Shown here: positions 29,834 through 38,099 of the stretch, piece after piece
Layout of the letters: each line of letters begins with the position of its first letter
Numbering within the stretch: position 1 is the stretch's first letter
Assembly: GCF_041435195.1 (NCBI RefSeq)
Contig: NZ_CP108106.1
Span: forward strand, 4,622,501 to 4,686,500
DNA from: Streptomyces sp. NBC_00224
GTDB lineage: Bacteria; Actinomycetota; Actinomycetes; Streptomycetales; Streptomycetaceae
Direction of reading: 5' to 3'
DNA length: 64,000 bases
The notes under the pieces: model-generated
Databases searched by the model: none
What the model was told of the DNA's origin: nothing
Seen by the model: only the letters and a program-made list of their open reading frames with translations
Position numbers and translations under genes: made by a program

Positions 29834-29880
29834 GGGGCGCGGGGAACTGCGCGACCAGCCCAGCACGGTCCGCAGACAAC
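29832..29880. repeat. Palindromic intergenic repeat, locus C (single arm)
   Basis: One inverted arm (GGGGCGCGGGGAACTGCGCG) begins at the stop codon of etfD and ends with GGTCCGCAGAC; no partner arm is present. It lies between convergent genes, next to a hairpin. Confidence 0.8.
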
Positions 29881-29890
29881 GTACGAACCG

Positions 29891-29931
29891 AAAGCGGCCA
29901 GTCCTGCCCCCGAGGCAGAACTGGCCGCTTT
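29891..29931. terminator. Strong hairpin between convergent genes
   Basis: AAAGCGGCCAGT pairs with ACTGGCCGCTTT, with an inner CTGCC/GGCAG stem, giving T-runs in both directions. It serves etfD and the secreted protein. Confidence 0.85.
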
Positions 29932-29941
29932 CGCGTATGCG

Positions 29942-30865
29942 TCAGCCGCGCTGCTGACCACGCCGGTGGTACAGCGCGAACCCCAACCCGGCCGCACCCG
30001 CCGCAGCCATCCCCCCACCGGCGGCGATGAGCGGCGCCTGGTTCCCGGACCCACCGGAAACACCCTCGGCACCGGCCTTGACGCCCCCCTTGGGGACGAC
30101 GCCGGTGGTGGGGGCGGCCTTCTTCCCGCCCTTGCCGTCGACCGTGTACTTCTCGATCAGCTTGCCGTGGAAGTCGTACACCCAGCTGTTGCCACCGTGC
30201 TTGCCGTCGATGACGACGAACTTGTAGAAGCCCTTGCCCGCGTTGACGATCTTGTACGTCCAGCCGTCGTTCAGGGTCGACGGGTTCTTCAGGTCGATCG
30301 AGCCGAGGAAGTTGCCGTTCGGCATGGAGATCTCGACGCGCGGGCCGTCGGTGGTCTTGATCAGCTTGGCGATACGCCCGTCGGGCATGGTGATCTTCAC
30401 GGAGGAGATGACCTTGGAGTCGGCCTTCTTCTCCTGCTTCTTCTTCTCCGGCGTCTTGCCGCCGTCGACCCACGAGGTGACCGTGCCGTCCGGGTTGAGG
30501 ACCACGTGCAGACCGTTGTTCTCGCCGACCGCCTTGGAGCCGTTGGCCGCGAGGGTGTCGAGCTTGGCGCCGTTCGCCCAGATCTCGGCCTCGTAGTGGT
30601 TCTGGCCGAGCTTGTAGACCTTGGCGACGGAGCCGTCGGCGAGCTTCACGGACTTCACGAAGGAGCGAAGCTCCTGCGGCTTCTGCTCGTCCTGCGGCTT
30701 CTGCTCGTCCTTGGGCTTCTGGTCGTCCTGGCCCTGGTCCACCGGCGTCGGAACCGGCGTCGGGTCGGTGTCGGCCGCGAAGGCAGCGCTTGCCGGGAGG
30801 GCGAGGGCGGCGATGGCTCCGGTGGCGATGGCGGCGGTACGAATGGTGCGACGGGTGGCGCGCAT
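29942..30865 (-). CDS. Secreted, C-terminally membrane-anchored protein
   Basis: The 307-residue product has a twin-basic signal peptide (MRATRRTIRTAAIATG..., cut near ASAAFA). A repetitive Lys/Gln/Asp/Pro linker follows (DQKPKDEQKPQDEQKPQ), then beta-strand-like repeats (FVKSVKLADGSVAKVYKLGQ, DGTVTSWVDGGK, ISSVKITMPDGRIAKLIK). A Gly/Ala membrane helix and RRGQQRG tail end it. There is no LPXTG, so it is anchored by the helix. Function unknown. Confidence 0.75.
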   Translation of the reverse strand: MRATRRTIRTAAIATGAIAALALPASAAFAADTDPTPVPTPVDQGQDDQKPKDEQKPQDEQKPQELRSFVKSVKLADGSVAKVYKLGQNHYEAEIWANGAKLDTLAANGSKAVGENNGLHVVLNPDGTVTSWVDGGKTPEKKKQEKKADSKVISSVKITMPDGRIAKLIKTTDGPRVEISMPNGNFLGSIDLKNPSTLNDGWTYKIVNAGKGFYKFVVIDGKHGGNSWVYDFHGKLIEKYTVDGKGGKKAAPTTGVVPKGGVKAGAEGVSGGSGNQAPLIAAGGGMAAAGAAGLGFALYHRRGQQRG

Positions 30866-31118
30866 ATCGGTGGCTCTTCCTCGTAACTCGACGGCTTCGG
30901 TGTCGTGTATGTCGTGTCTGTAGCCCTTTGTGGCGGCGACACCAAGAAAGTTACGAGGGGGATGTCTGGGTCATGCGTAGGCGATGTAACAGGCAACTGG
31001 CCACTTGGCCTGCGGGAATGTAAATACGCGCCATTTCAACCAAAATGCCACGCACTGCATCGGTACGACTACCCAGCGCTTAACCATTGGCCATCGATAC
31101 GGCATTCTGTGGCACGTG

Positions 31119-32234
31119 ATGCGGAGAACGGTGGTGCGAGTGGTGGCGGGAGTGGTGGTGGCCGCGGCCCTCGGGGGCGTGGCGGGGTGCGACTCCGCGT
31201 CCGCCCACCACCCGGCGCCCCGTGCCACCACGGCCGCCGCCGGAGCGGGGGGCGCGCCCCGGCCCGTACCGCACGGCCGCGGCAGCCACGTCCCGTACGA
31301 CTTCAACGGCGACGGCCACCGCGACCTCGTCGTGAACGACCTGGCCAAGGGCGACAGCTACGGCGACGACGCGGGCATCGCGGTCGTCTACGGCACGGGC
31401 TCCGCCGGCGCCCTCGACCCGGCCGCCCGCCAGGTCCTCACCACGCGCCTCAGCGCGGCCCCGGTCGGCGGCAAGCCGCCCGCCACGTTCGACGCCGAGG
31501 CGGCGTGCGACCTGGACGGGGACGGGTTCGGCGATCTGATCGTCACGACCGACCCGCCCTACGACGGCATCGGCCGCCCGCCCGTGCCCCTCCAGGTCCT
31601 CTTCGGCGGCCCCGGCGGCCTCACCGGCCGCGCGGTCGTCCTGGGCATCCCCGAGCGGGCCCGGTACGGCAACGACTGGCCCGACCACCCCGTCTGCGGC
31701 GACTTCGACGGCGACGGGGCCACGGACCTGGCGGTCACCGCGACCGGCGGGCGCGTCAGCTTCCTGCGCGGCCCCTTCGCCCGCACCGGCGCCCCGCGCG
31801 CGGCGGACGCCTCGCTGCCCGGGGGCGGCCCCGTACTGGCCGCGCCGGAGCCGAAGGCGGATGTGAACGGGGACGGGTACGACGACCTGGTGGTGCGCGC
31901 GTCGGCCGCGCCGGGCGCGCGGGCCAGGCTGCTCCTCGGCGGCCCGCAGGGCCCGGTGCGGCCCGGCGGCACCTATACGTACGCCCCGGGCACATCCGCG
32001 CGCCCGCCGAAGCCGCCCGCCAACGGCCTGCCCGCCACCGACCTCCCTGGCGGCGGCCCGGCCCCCGTGACGGACGTCCTCCAAGTCGCGGACTTCACCG
32101 GTGACAAAGTGCCCGATGTGGCGGTCCGCATCCACCGGGGCGAGACGCGGGACCTGGTGGCGGTGTACGCGGGCACGGGTGCGGGGCTGCGGGCGAAACC
32201 CCTGGTCGGGTTCACGACGGCGGGCTGGGGCTGA
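31119..32234 (+). CDS. FG-GAP/VCBS-repeat lipoprotein
   Basis: The 371-residue product has a signal peptide with lipobox VAGC (Cys24), so it is probably a surface lipoprotein. Repeats of the FG-GAP calcium-binding type follow: DFNGDGHRDLVVND, DLDGDGFGDLIVT, DFDGDGATDLAVT, DVNGDGYDDLVVR, like the blades of integrin-type propellers. Its ligand is unknown. The start is weakly defined: no clear ribosome site before the ATG. Confidence 0.8.
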   Translation: MRRTVVRVVAGVVVAAALGGVAGCDSASAHHPAPRATTAAAGAGGAPRPVPHGRGSHVPYDFNGDGHRDLVVNDLAKGDSYGDDAGIAVVYGTGSAGALDPAARQVLTTRLSAAPVGGKPPATFDAEAACDLDGDGFGDLIVTTDPPYDGIGRPPVPLQVLFGGPGGLTGRAVVLGIPERARYGNDWPDHPVCGDFDGDGATDLAVTATGGRVSFLRGPFARTGAPRAADASLPGGGPVLAAPEPKADVNGDGYDDLVVRASAAPGARARLLLGGPQGPVRPGGTYTYAPGTSARPPKPPANGLPATDLPGGGPAPVTDVLQVADFTGDKVPDVAVRIHRGETRDLVAVYAGTGAGLRAKPLVGFTTAGWG

Positions 32235-32360
32235 GCCCGTGCGGCCCGCCGCCGCCGACCCCTCCGGGTCCCCCTAGGGGATGTCACAGCTCAGCCGCAA
32301 AGACGGCCTGTTCCCGCCGCCCCGGCTTGGCGACCCGTCAGAACAGGTACGTTCGAAAGC

Positions 32361-33305
32361 GTGGCAGGATTCAGGATGGGGCGCGGCCGGGACGACCGGA
32401 ACCCGCGACGGCAACCGCAGCAGGGGCAGGGACACGGCCGAGGACAGCAGTGGCCAGACCCCCAGCAGCAGCGCGCACAGCAGCAGTACGGGTACGGGCA
32501 GCAGCAGCCGTACCCGCAGCAGGGCGAGCCGGAGTACTTCGGCGACCCGTACGGCCAGGGCCAGGGGCAGCCTCAGGGCGGATACGGCCAGGGGCAGGGC
32601 CAGGGCCAACAGCCGTACGGCCAGGGCATGCCGCAGGGGTACGCGCCCGCCCAGGACCCGTACGCCAACAACCCGGGCCACACCCAGGCCTTCAGCATCG
32701 GCGAGGACCCGTACGGCTCGGGGGCGACCTATCGCGCCGGTGCCGCCACGGCGCCGCCGTCCGGCCCCCGGCTGCGCTGGAAGGAACTGCTCAACGGCAT
32801 CGTGATGCGGCCGGGACCGACGTTCTGGCAGATGCGCGACTACCCCGTGTGGGGCCCGGCGCTCACCATCACGTTCCTCTACGGCCTGCTGGCGATCTTC
32901 GGCTTCGACAAGGCCCGCGCGGAGGTCATCAACACGACGCTCAGCAAGGCCGTGCCGGTGGTCCTGATGACCGGCGTGGTCTTCGTGATCGGCGGCATGA
33001 TCCTCGGCGCGGTGACGCACACGATGGCGCGCCAGCTCGGCGGTGACGGCTCCTGGCAGCCGACCGTCGGCCTCTCCATGCTGATCATGTCCCTCACGGA
33101 CGCGCCCCGGCTGCTGCTCGCCCTGTTCCTGGGCGGCGACAACGGCCTGGTCCAGGTGGTCGGCTGGGCGACCTGGCTGGCGGCGGGCGCGCTGTTCACG
33201 TCGATGGTGAGCAAGTCCCACGACCTGCCCTGGCCGAGGGCGCTGGGCGCGAGCGCGATCCAGCTGGTGGCGCTGCTGAGCCTGATCAAGCTGGGCACGA
33301 TCTAG
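32361..33305 (+). CDS. Yip1 family membrane protein
   Basis: The 314-residue product has an N-terminal Gln/Gly/Tyr/Pro-rich tract (about 20-120: runs such as GQPQGGYGQGQGQG), then a Yip1 domain from WKELLNGIVMRPGPTFWQMR with about five membrane helices ending at SLIKLGTI. Yip1 proteins are membrane proteins of poorly known bacterial role. GTG at 32361 is the start. A strong terminator follows. Confidence 0.8.
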   Translation: MAGFRMGRGRDDRNPRRQPQQGQGHGRGQQWPDPQQQRAQQQYGYGQQQPYPQQGEPEYFGDPYGQGQGQPQGGYGQGQGQGQQPYGQGMPQGYAPAQDPYANNPGHTQAFSIGEDPYGSGATYRAGAATAPPSGPRLRWKELLNGIVMRPGPTFWQMRDYPVWGPALTITFLYGLLAIFGFDKARAEVINTTLSKAVPVVLMTGVVFVIGGMILGAVTHTMARQLGGDGSWQPTVGLSMLIMSLTDAPRLLLALFLGGDNGLVQVVGWATWLAAGALFTSMVSKSHDLPWPRALGASAIQLVALLSLIKLGTI

Positions 33306-33324
33306 CCGGCTGGCGGATACGCGA

Positions 33325-33360
33325 AAGGGGCCCGGGGTTCAGTAGAACCCCGGGCCCCTT
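33325..33360. terminator. Strong hairpin terminator after Yip1 gene
   Basis: AAGGGGCCCGGGGTTC and GAACCCCGGGCCCCTT flank an AGTA loop, a perfect 16-bp stem ending in T's. It separates Yip1 from the convergent phosphoribosyltransferase. Confidence 0.9.
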
Positions 33361-33381
33361 CCTCGTACTCGCCGGCCCGGA

Positions 33382-33879
33382 CTACGCGTCCAGAACCTGC
33401 CCCTCGCGGCGTACGACGGGCGGCTCGACGCTCCACGGGAAGTTGATCCACTCGTCGGTGCGCTTCCACACGTACTCGCACTTCACCAGGGAGTGCGACT
33501 TCTCGTAGATCACGGCACTGCGGACCTCGGCGACGTGGTCGACGCAGAAGTCGTGGACGAGCTTGAGGGTCTTGCCGGTGTCGGCGACGTCGTCCGTGAT
33601 CAGGACCTTCTTGCCGGAGAAGTCGATCGCGTTGGGGACGGGCGCGAGCATGACGGGCATTTCGAGGGTGGTCCCGACCCCGGTGTAGAACTCCACGTTC
33701 ACGAGGTGGATGTTCTTGCAGTCCAGGGCGTAGGCGAGGCCACCGGCGACGAAGACGCCGCCGCGGGCGATGGAGACGACGATGTCGGGCTCGTAGCCGT
33801 CGTCCGCGATGGTCTGCGCGAGGTCGCGGATCGCGCCCCCGAACTTCTCGTAGGTGAGGTTCTCTCGTACGTCGCTCAT
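33382..33879 (-). CDS. Phosphoribosyltransferase (purine-type)
   Basis: The 165-residue product has the PRPP-binding motif VLITDDVADTGKTLKL and early segments YEPDIVVSIARGGVFVAGGL of hypoxanthine/xanthine-type phosphoribosyltransferases. It would form a nucleotide from a base and PRPP in salvage. The ATG at 33879 begins MSDVRENLTYEKF; a longer frame upstream overlaps dcd and is unlikely. It lies 14 bases downstream of dcd on the same strand, a nucleotide-metabolism pair. Confidence 0.85.
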   Translation of the reverse strand: MSDVRENLTYEKFGGAIRDLAQTIADDGYEPDIVVSIARGGVFVAGGLAYALDCKNIHLVNVEFYTGVGTTLEMPVMLAPVPNAIDFSGKKVLITDDVADTGKTLKLVHDFCVDHVAEVRSAVIYEKSHSLVKCEYVWKRTDEWINFPWSVEPPVVRREGQVLDA

Positions 33880-33893
33880 GTTCTCGCTGCCGC

Positions 33894-34469
33894 TCACACC
33901 TGGGTCCGATGGAAATTGAGATACGACCGCGAGGCGGTCGGTCCGCGCTGGCCCTGGTACCGGGACCCGGACCGCTCCGAGCCGTACGGCGACTCGGCGG
34001 ACGAGGTCAGCCGGAACAGGCACAGCTGCCCGATCTTCATGCCCGGCCACAGCTTGATCGGGAGGGTCGCGAGGTTCGAGAGCTCCAGCGTCACGTGCCC
34101 GGAGAAGCCGGGGTCGATGAAGCCGGCCGTGGAGTGCGTGACCAGGCCGAGCCGCCCGAGCGAGCTCTTGCCCTCCAGGCGGGAGGCGAGGTCGTCGGGG
34201 AGGGAGATGACCTCGTAGGTCGAGGCGAGCACGAATTCACCCGGGTGAAGGATGAAGGGCTCGTCACCGTCCGGCTCGACGAGCCGGGTGAGGTCCGCCT
34301 GCTCGACGGCGGGGTCGATGTGCGGGTACCGGTGATTCTCGAACACCCGGAAATAGCGGTCGAGCCGCACATCAATGCTGGATGGCTGGACCATGGATTC
34401 GTCGTACGGATCGATGCGGACGCGACCCGCGTCGATCTCGGCCCGGATGTCCTTGTCTGAGAGAAGCAC
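33894..34469 (-). CDS. dcd: dCTP deaminase
   Basis: The 191-residue product begins with GTG and [19 protein letters not shown], then [36 protein letters not shown] (signature loop with the catalytic Glu nearby), and [16 protein letters not shown]. This is a full-length dCTP deaminase, giving dUTP for thymidylate synthesis. It precedes the phosphoribosyltransferase. Confidence 0.93.
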   Translation of the reverse strand: MLLSDKDIRAEIDAGRVRIDPYDESMVQPSSIDVRLDRYFRVFENHRYPHIDPAVEQADLTRLVEPDGDEPFILHPGEFVLASTYEVISLPDDLASRLEGKSSLGRLGLVTHSTAGFIDPGFSGHVTLELSNLATLPIKLWPGMKIGQLCLFRLTSSAESPYGSERSGSRYQGQRGPTASRSYLNFHRTQV

Positions 34470-34539
34470 GTCCCGAGGATACGCAGGGTGCGCGGGGCTG
34501 CCGTAATCGGACAGACCCGCGCGCGCCACCGCGTACCGC

Positions 34540-34713
34540 CTACCGCTGTTCGCGCACCACCGGGACGGCGTGCCGCAGCCGGGCGCAGCGGGGGCACCGG
34601 AGCAGCCGGCCGGGCCCGATCCGCTCGGCCCCGAGCTGCTGCATCGGGAACGAATCGGTGGTGAAGACATGCCCCTCGGCACAGCGGACGACGGTGCGCT
34701 CCAGCGAGTCCAT
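34540..34713 (-). CDS. Small zinc-knuckle-like protein
   Basis: The 57-residue product ([20 protein letters not shown], then [16 protein letters not shown]) has C-x3-H and C-x2-C pairs, a likely zinc site. I recall close homologues as hypothetical proteins in streptomycetes. An alternative TTG start four codons upstream is possible. Function unknown. The 34726-34972 gap holds only a GC-rich stem (about 34943-34969) just before the tRNA. Confidence 0.6.
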   Translation of the reverse strand: MDSLERTVVRCAEGHVFTTDSFPMQQLGAERIGPGRLLRCPRCARLRHAVPVVREQR

Positions 34714-34972
34714 CAAGTGGCTCAAGTCCCTTCCCCAACAACAAGCATGGACGGAGAAACCACCACATTAAGGGATGAACGGGACGCCACTCCAGGCGGC
34801 ACTCCGACGACGCACCCACCCGCCTGGACCCCCTGCACCGTACGCCCCAACTCCGGCCCCCGGCACCCGAATCCCGCCACGCGGAACGCGAGCAGCCCCC
34901 GGGCGGATACGCCGGGGGGCTGGCATGGGGTAGGGTGAGCAACGATACGAGCCCCTTTCGGGGGATCGTCGC

Positions 34973-35046
34973 GCGAGTGTAGTTTAATGGTAGAACATGA
35001 GCTTCCCAAGCTCAGAGCGCGGGTTCGATTCCCGTCACTCGCTCCA
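34973..35046 (+). tRNA. tRNA-Gly (anticodon CCC)
   Basis: The cloverleaf is complete: acceptor GCGAGTG/CACTCGC, D-arm with AATGGTA, anticodon stem GAGC/GCTC around loop TTCCCAA (anticodon CCC), T-arm GCGGGTTCGATTCCCGT, and encoded CCA (35044-35046). Its 3' half is the left end of the island described below. Confidence 0.95.
35003..35046 (+). repeat. Left attachment-like repeat (tRNA-Gly 3' end)
   Basis: The 44 bases from the anticodon loop to the encoded CCA recur at 37998-38041 with 41 identities by my alignment. This is the att core expected when an element integrates into a tRNA gene. Confidence 0.85.
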
Positions 35047-35051
35047 GCTTT

Positions 35052-35078
35052 AACCCCCAGGTCAGCGATCTGGGGGTT
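35052..35078 (+). terminator. Hairpin after tRNA-Gly
   Basis: AACCCCCAG and CTGGGGGTT flank a 9-base loop, followed by a T-rich run (GTTTGTTG). It ends the tRNA transcript on the island side. Confidence 0.75.
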
Positions 35079-35175
35079 GTTTGTTGTCCAGGCCGCTTGG
35101 ACCCTTTCGGCGCGCGGCGTCCGCCGGCTGGCCATAAGCCCGGCGCTCCCACCCGCACCCAGCCATAATCGACCC

Positions 35176-35523
35176 ATGGCCACACCGCCAAGCGTCTCCG
35201 AGCTCCGCCGCGCCAAGTACGCCCGGCGGCTGCCCGCTGAGCTCTCGGAGCTGGGCGGACCCGAGCACGGCACGGTCGCCCTCCCCCTCCACCTGGCCTG
35301 GTCCGGCCTGACGGAGTTCGACCTCGATCAGCCCCGGCTGAGGATGAGCTGCTACCGGATCGTGCTGGCCGAGGGGATGCACGACGACCTGGTCGAGTAC
35401 CTCAACCGGGACCTGCTCATCAGCATGTGGCCGGTCCTGCGCACGCTCATCAGCCGGGATATCCGCGACGTGTGGGAGCACGCCTTCGCCGACCTGGCCC
35501 CGGATGCGCGGGCTGTTGCGTGA
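35176..35523 (+). CDS. Hypothetical protein upstream of AbiEii-like gene
   Basis: The 115-residue product (MATPPSVSELRRAKYARRLP, then LPLHLAWSGLTEFDLDQPRL, LIRTL...DVWEHAFADL) has no domain I can name. I recall homologues repeatedly found immediately upstream of nucleotidyltransferase AbiEii-type genes, so it may be a partner or antitoxin-like protein. Its stop overlaps the GTG of that gene (GTGA). Confidence 0.6.
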   Translation: MATPPSVSELRRAKYARRLPAELSELGGPEHGTVALPLHLAWSGLTEFDLDQPRLRMSCYRIVLAEGMHDDLVEYLNRDLLISMWPVLRTLISRDIRDVWEHAFADLAPDARAVA

Positions 35524-36185
35524 ACCTGACCCACCTGCACCGCCGCCTGCTGGCCGATGTGCTCGCCGTGGGCGGCGCGTACCCATTGGCGGTCACCGGC
35601 GGCTACGCAGTGCAGGCGCACGGGCTGGTCGACCGGCTGAGCCAGGACCTCGATGTCGCGACCGAGAACCCGGACCCCATGGAGAACATCGCGGCCACCG
35701 TACGAACCGGGCTGGAGCAACGCGGCTGGAGTGTCCGGGCATTGGAGACGGACCCGCTCTCCGCACGGCTGATCGTGACCGATCCCGACAGCGGCGAGGA
35801 GTGCGAGGTCGACGTCCTCAAGGAGGTTCTCTGACGCCCGCCTGTGCAGACCGAGTACGGCTTGGTGCTCTCCCTCGAAGACGTGGTCGGCACGAAGGTG
35901 CGGGCGCTGGCCGACCGGGGACTCGCCCGCGACCTCATCGACGTACGCGCGGCAGCGGACCGCTGGAGCCCCACAGAACTTGAGGAGCTCGGGCGGCGGC
36001 ACGCCCGCGACGCGTTCGACCTCTCCGACCTTCAGACCCGACTGGCCGGCGCGGACTGGATCGACGACACCGAGTTCGCCGCGTACGGGCTCGGCGAGCG
36101 CGACATCAGCGCCCTGCGGCAGTGGGCTCAGGAATGGGCAGATGACATCAACGAGCGGATACACGATCAGCTCGACGACGAGTGA
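35520..36185 (+). pseudogene. AbiEii-like nucleotidyltransferase, broken by in-frame TGA
   Basis: The first half, VNLTHLHRRLLADVLAVGG to EEVDVLKEVL, carries the nucleotidyltransferase pattern (GGYAVQAHGLVDRLSQDLDV: G-G...D-x-D). At 35832-35834 a TGA stands where the family has Trp in 'VLKE-x-x-W-R-P-P'. The frame then continues unbroken (RPPVQTEYGLVLSLEDVVG, LADRGLARDLIDVRAAADRW) to 36185. So one nonsense change inactivates it unless TGA is read through. The family includes AbiE-type toxins. Confidence 0.75.
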
Positions 36186-36205
36186 ACAACAAGCCTTCCG
36201 ACCCT

Positions 36206-36382
36206 TCAGGTGGCGGGGAGTTGGTAGGCGAGGACGAAGGCGTCAGCGGCCATGATGGTGTCGCAGACTTCGACGGCGCGGCCTTCGGTGTCGTACGCGG
36301 TGCGGATCAGGTGGATGACGGGGACGCCGGGGGCGAGGTGGAGCGTACGCACCTCCTGTGGGGAGGGCATGCGGGCGCGGAT
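36206..36382 (-). pseudogene. GntR-family UTRA-domain fragment
   Basis: The frame codes for ARMPSPQEVRTLHLAPGVPV, IHLIRTAYDTEGRAVEVCD and a C-terminal AADAFVLAYQLPA, the end of a GntR/HutC-type UTRA domain. The N-terminal DNA-binding domain is missing; upstream residues are unrelated Pro/Gly-rich sequence. It is a truncated remnant inside the island. The stretch from 36383 to 36712 shows no further gene. Confidence 0.65.
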
Positions 36383-36712
36383 CTCCGGGCCCCCGGGCGC
36401 GGGGCCCGGCGCCCGGCGCCCGGGGGCCGCAGACAGCAAACGGCCCTCAGGCACGGAAATCCCGCTTGGGCCGGGGCGGTCGGCTCCACGGCTTTACCCA
36501 CCTCACCGGTTCGGGTCCCGCGCCGAGCAGGACCAAGGGGCCACTCGGACACATCAGTGGGCAGGCCAAGGCTGCCCAAGTCGCTGGCCAGCGCATGGCC
36601 CCCTAATCATGCTCGACCCCAAACCGGGCAGGACACCGGCCAAGGCTGCTCCGCCGACCTTTTTCCGGATTCCTCGGGTGGAAATCTCATCACGCGCGTA
36701 CAGTTCCGGGCC

Positions 36713-37843
36713 ATGGCGAAAGTACAGCCCGCAGGGTTCTGGAGCTACACCCATCGCGATGATCAACTGGACGGCGGTCGAATCACCAGACTCTCTGAGC
36801 GCATCAGCCACGCATTCGAAATGATCACCGGTGAACCGCTTGAGATCTTCCTCGACAAGAAGGCCATTGAATGGGGCGAAGCCTGGCGCAGACGTCTCGA
36901 TATCGCCCTGACGGGAACCACCTTCCTCATCCCCGTTGTCACACCCAAATTTCTTGTAAGCCAGGAATGCCGACGTGAGGTGATCACTTTTGCCGGGCAT
37001 GCAGCAAGCCTAGGACTGGAAGAGCTCCTACTGCCGATCCTCTATGTTGATGTGCCCCAACTCGCCGAAGGTTCTAGGGGCGAACCGGACGATGAGGTCC
37101 TGGAGCTCATCGCTCGTCGGCAGTGGGTTGACTGGCGCGACCTTCGCCTGGAGGACGAAGACTCCCCCCAGTACCGAAAGGCCGTGCACATGCTCGCCTT
37201 GCGGTTGAGCGAGATCATCGAGAGTGCGCCACCACCCACACCAGTGCAGCCACCGGGCACAAACGACTCAACCGAAGACGCTCCTGGGTTCGTCGAAGCC
37301 ATGGCGGAGATGGAGCAAGCGCTCCCTTCCTGGCTCGACACTATCCAACAGTTTGCAGGAATCATCACCCTCATCGGCGAGCAAACATCCTGGGCAAGCA
37401 ACGAGATGACCGCATCCGATGCCAGAGGCGGGGGGTTCGCCGGGCGCGTTCGCGTGACCGAAGAGCTGGCTTCTCGGCTCGCGGATCCGGTGGAAACAGT
37501 CGATGCCCTTGGGGCGAAGTACTGGGCAGAGCTGGCATCCATCGATCCTGGGGTCATTAGCTTCGTCAGGCAGGCTGCTGACGGCGACCTCTCCGTCGAG
37601 GACCGGAATGTCGCCCAGGATTTCTTCCGTGCAGTTAACGAGCTCGCCGACGTGACTCGGGAAACCACCGAGAACCTCCGAGGTTTCTCCGACAGCGTTG
37701 CAGGAGCCGCTGAGGGAAGTCGTCTCCTGAGGCCGCAGTTCAGGACGATTCAATCCTCGGTTCAAAAAGTCATCGACAGTCAAACAATCATCGACGAATG
37801 GGTCCGATTGATCGGCGAAACCGACCTGAAGGATAACCGCTAG
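36713..37843 (+). CDS. TIR-domain protein, candidate anti-phage effector
   Basis: The 376-residue product starts with a TIR-like domain (about 1-150): GFWSYTHRDDQLDGGRI, EIFLDKKAIEWGEAWRRRL, FLIPVVTPKFLVSQECRREV. The region ending SQECRRE aligns by eye with the S-x-x-C-x-x-E helix of TIR NADases, whose Glu is catalytic. The C-terminal 190 residues are mostly helical (ITLIGEQTSWASNEM, FRAVNELADVTRETTENL) and match nothing I know, perhaps a sensor. Bacterial TIR proteins are often abortive-infection effectors. The ATG at 36713 is chosen as the first residue before the domain. It is less GC-rich than its neighbours. Confidence 0.75.
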   Translation: MAKVQPAGFWSYTHRDDQLDGGRITRLSERISHAFEMITGEPLEIFLDKKAIEWGEAWRRRLDIALTGTTFLIPVVTPKFLVSQECRREVITFAGHAASLGLEELLLPILYVDVPQLAEGSRGEPDDEVLELIARRQWVDWRDLRLEDEDSPQYRKAVHMLALRLSEIIESAPPPTPVQPPGTNDSTEDAPGFVEAMAEMEQALPSWLDTIQQFAGIITLIGEQTSWASNEMTASDARGGGFAGRVRVTEELASRLADPVETVDALGAKYWAELASIDPGVISFVRQAADGDLSVEDRNVAQDFFRAVNELADVTRETTENLRGFSDSVAGAAEGSRLLRPQFRTIQSSVQKVIDSQTIIDEWVRLIGETDLKDNR

Positions 37844-37997
37844 ATCCGAGAAAATCCCCTGCTCAAGTTCGTGCCAGACCCGTGCCAGGTAGGGCGGGGA
37901 CCAGCAGTCAGCGGCGGGCGCCAAGGCAGGTCCGAGACTTCTCCCTGACACCGGTTCTCTCTGGTCATGAGCCGGATGGGGCCTAGAAGATCGGTGA

Positions 37998-38041
37998 TTC
38001 CCAACCTCAGAGCGCGGTTTCGATTTCCGTCACTCGCTCCA
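37998..38041 (+). repeat. Right attachment-like repeat (tRNA-Gly copy)
   Basis: This differs from 35003-35046 at three positions. It has lost the acceptor and D-arm, so it cannot be a functional tRNA, and it marks the right island boundary. Confidence 0.85.
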
Positions 38042-38045
38042 TGAG

Positions 38046-38074
38046 AAAGCCCCAGGCCGGCGGACTGGGGCTTT
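38046..38074. terminator. Hairpin after right att repeat
   Basis: AAAGCCCCAG and CTGGGGCTTT flank a 9-base loop with T-rich end. It may be the original tRNA-Gly terminator, separated from its gene by insertion. Confidence 0.7.
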
Positions 38075-38099
38075 GCTGTTCCCCGGGCCTCTGGCCGTC

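Larger units (their letters stand above)
35003..38041 (+). mobile_element. tRNA-Gly genomic island without integrase
   Basis: The segment is bounded by the tRNA-Gly 3' end and its imperfect 44-bp copy at 37998-38041. Inside lie a hypothetical protein, an AbiEii-like pseudogene, a GntR fragment and a TIR-domain gene; parts of the TIR gene are less GC-rich (36901-36960 has 31 G+C in 60) than the flanks. No integrase or excisionase is visible, so it looks like a decayed or trans-mobilised element with probable defence cargo. Confidence 0.75.

Noticed and set aside
29942..30865. Sortase substrate
   Set aside because: No LPXTG motif precedes the C-terminal helix.
37998..38041. Second tRNA-Gly
   Set aside because: Only the 3' half is present, without the acceptor 5' strand or D-arm, so it is an att-like copy.
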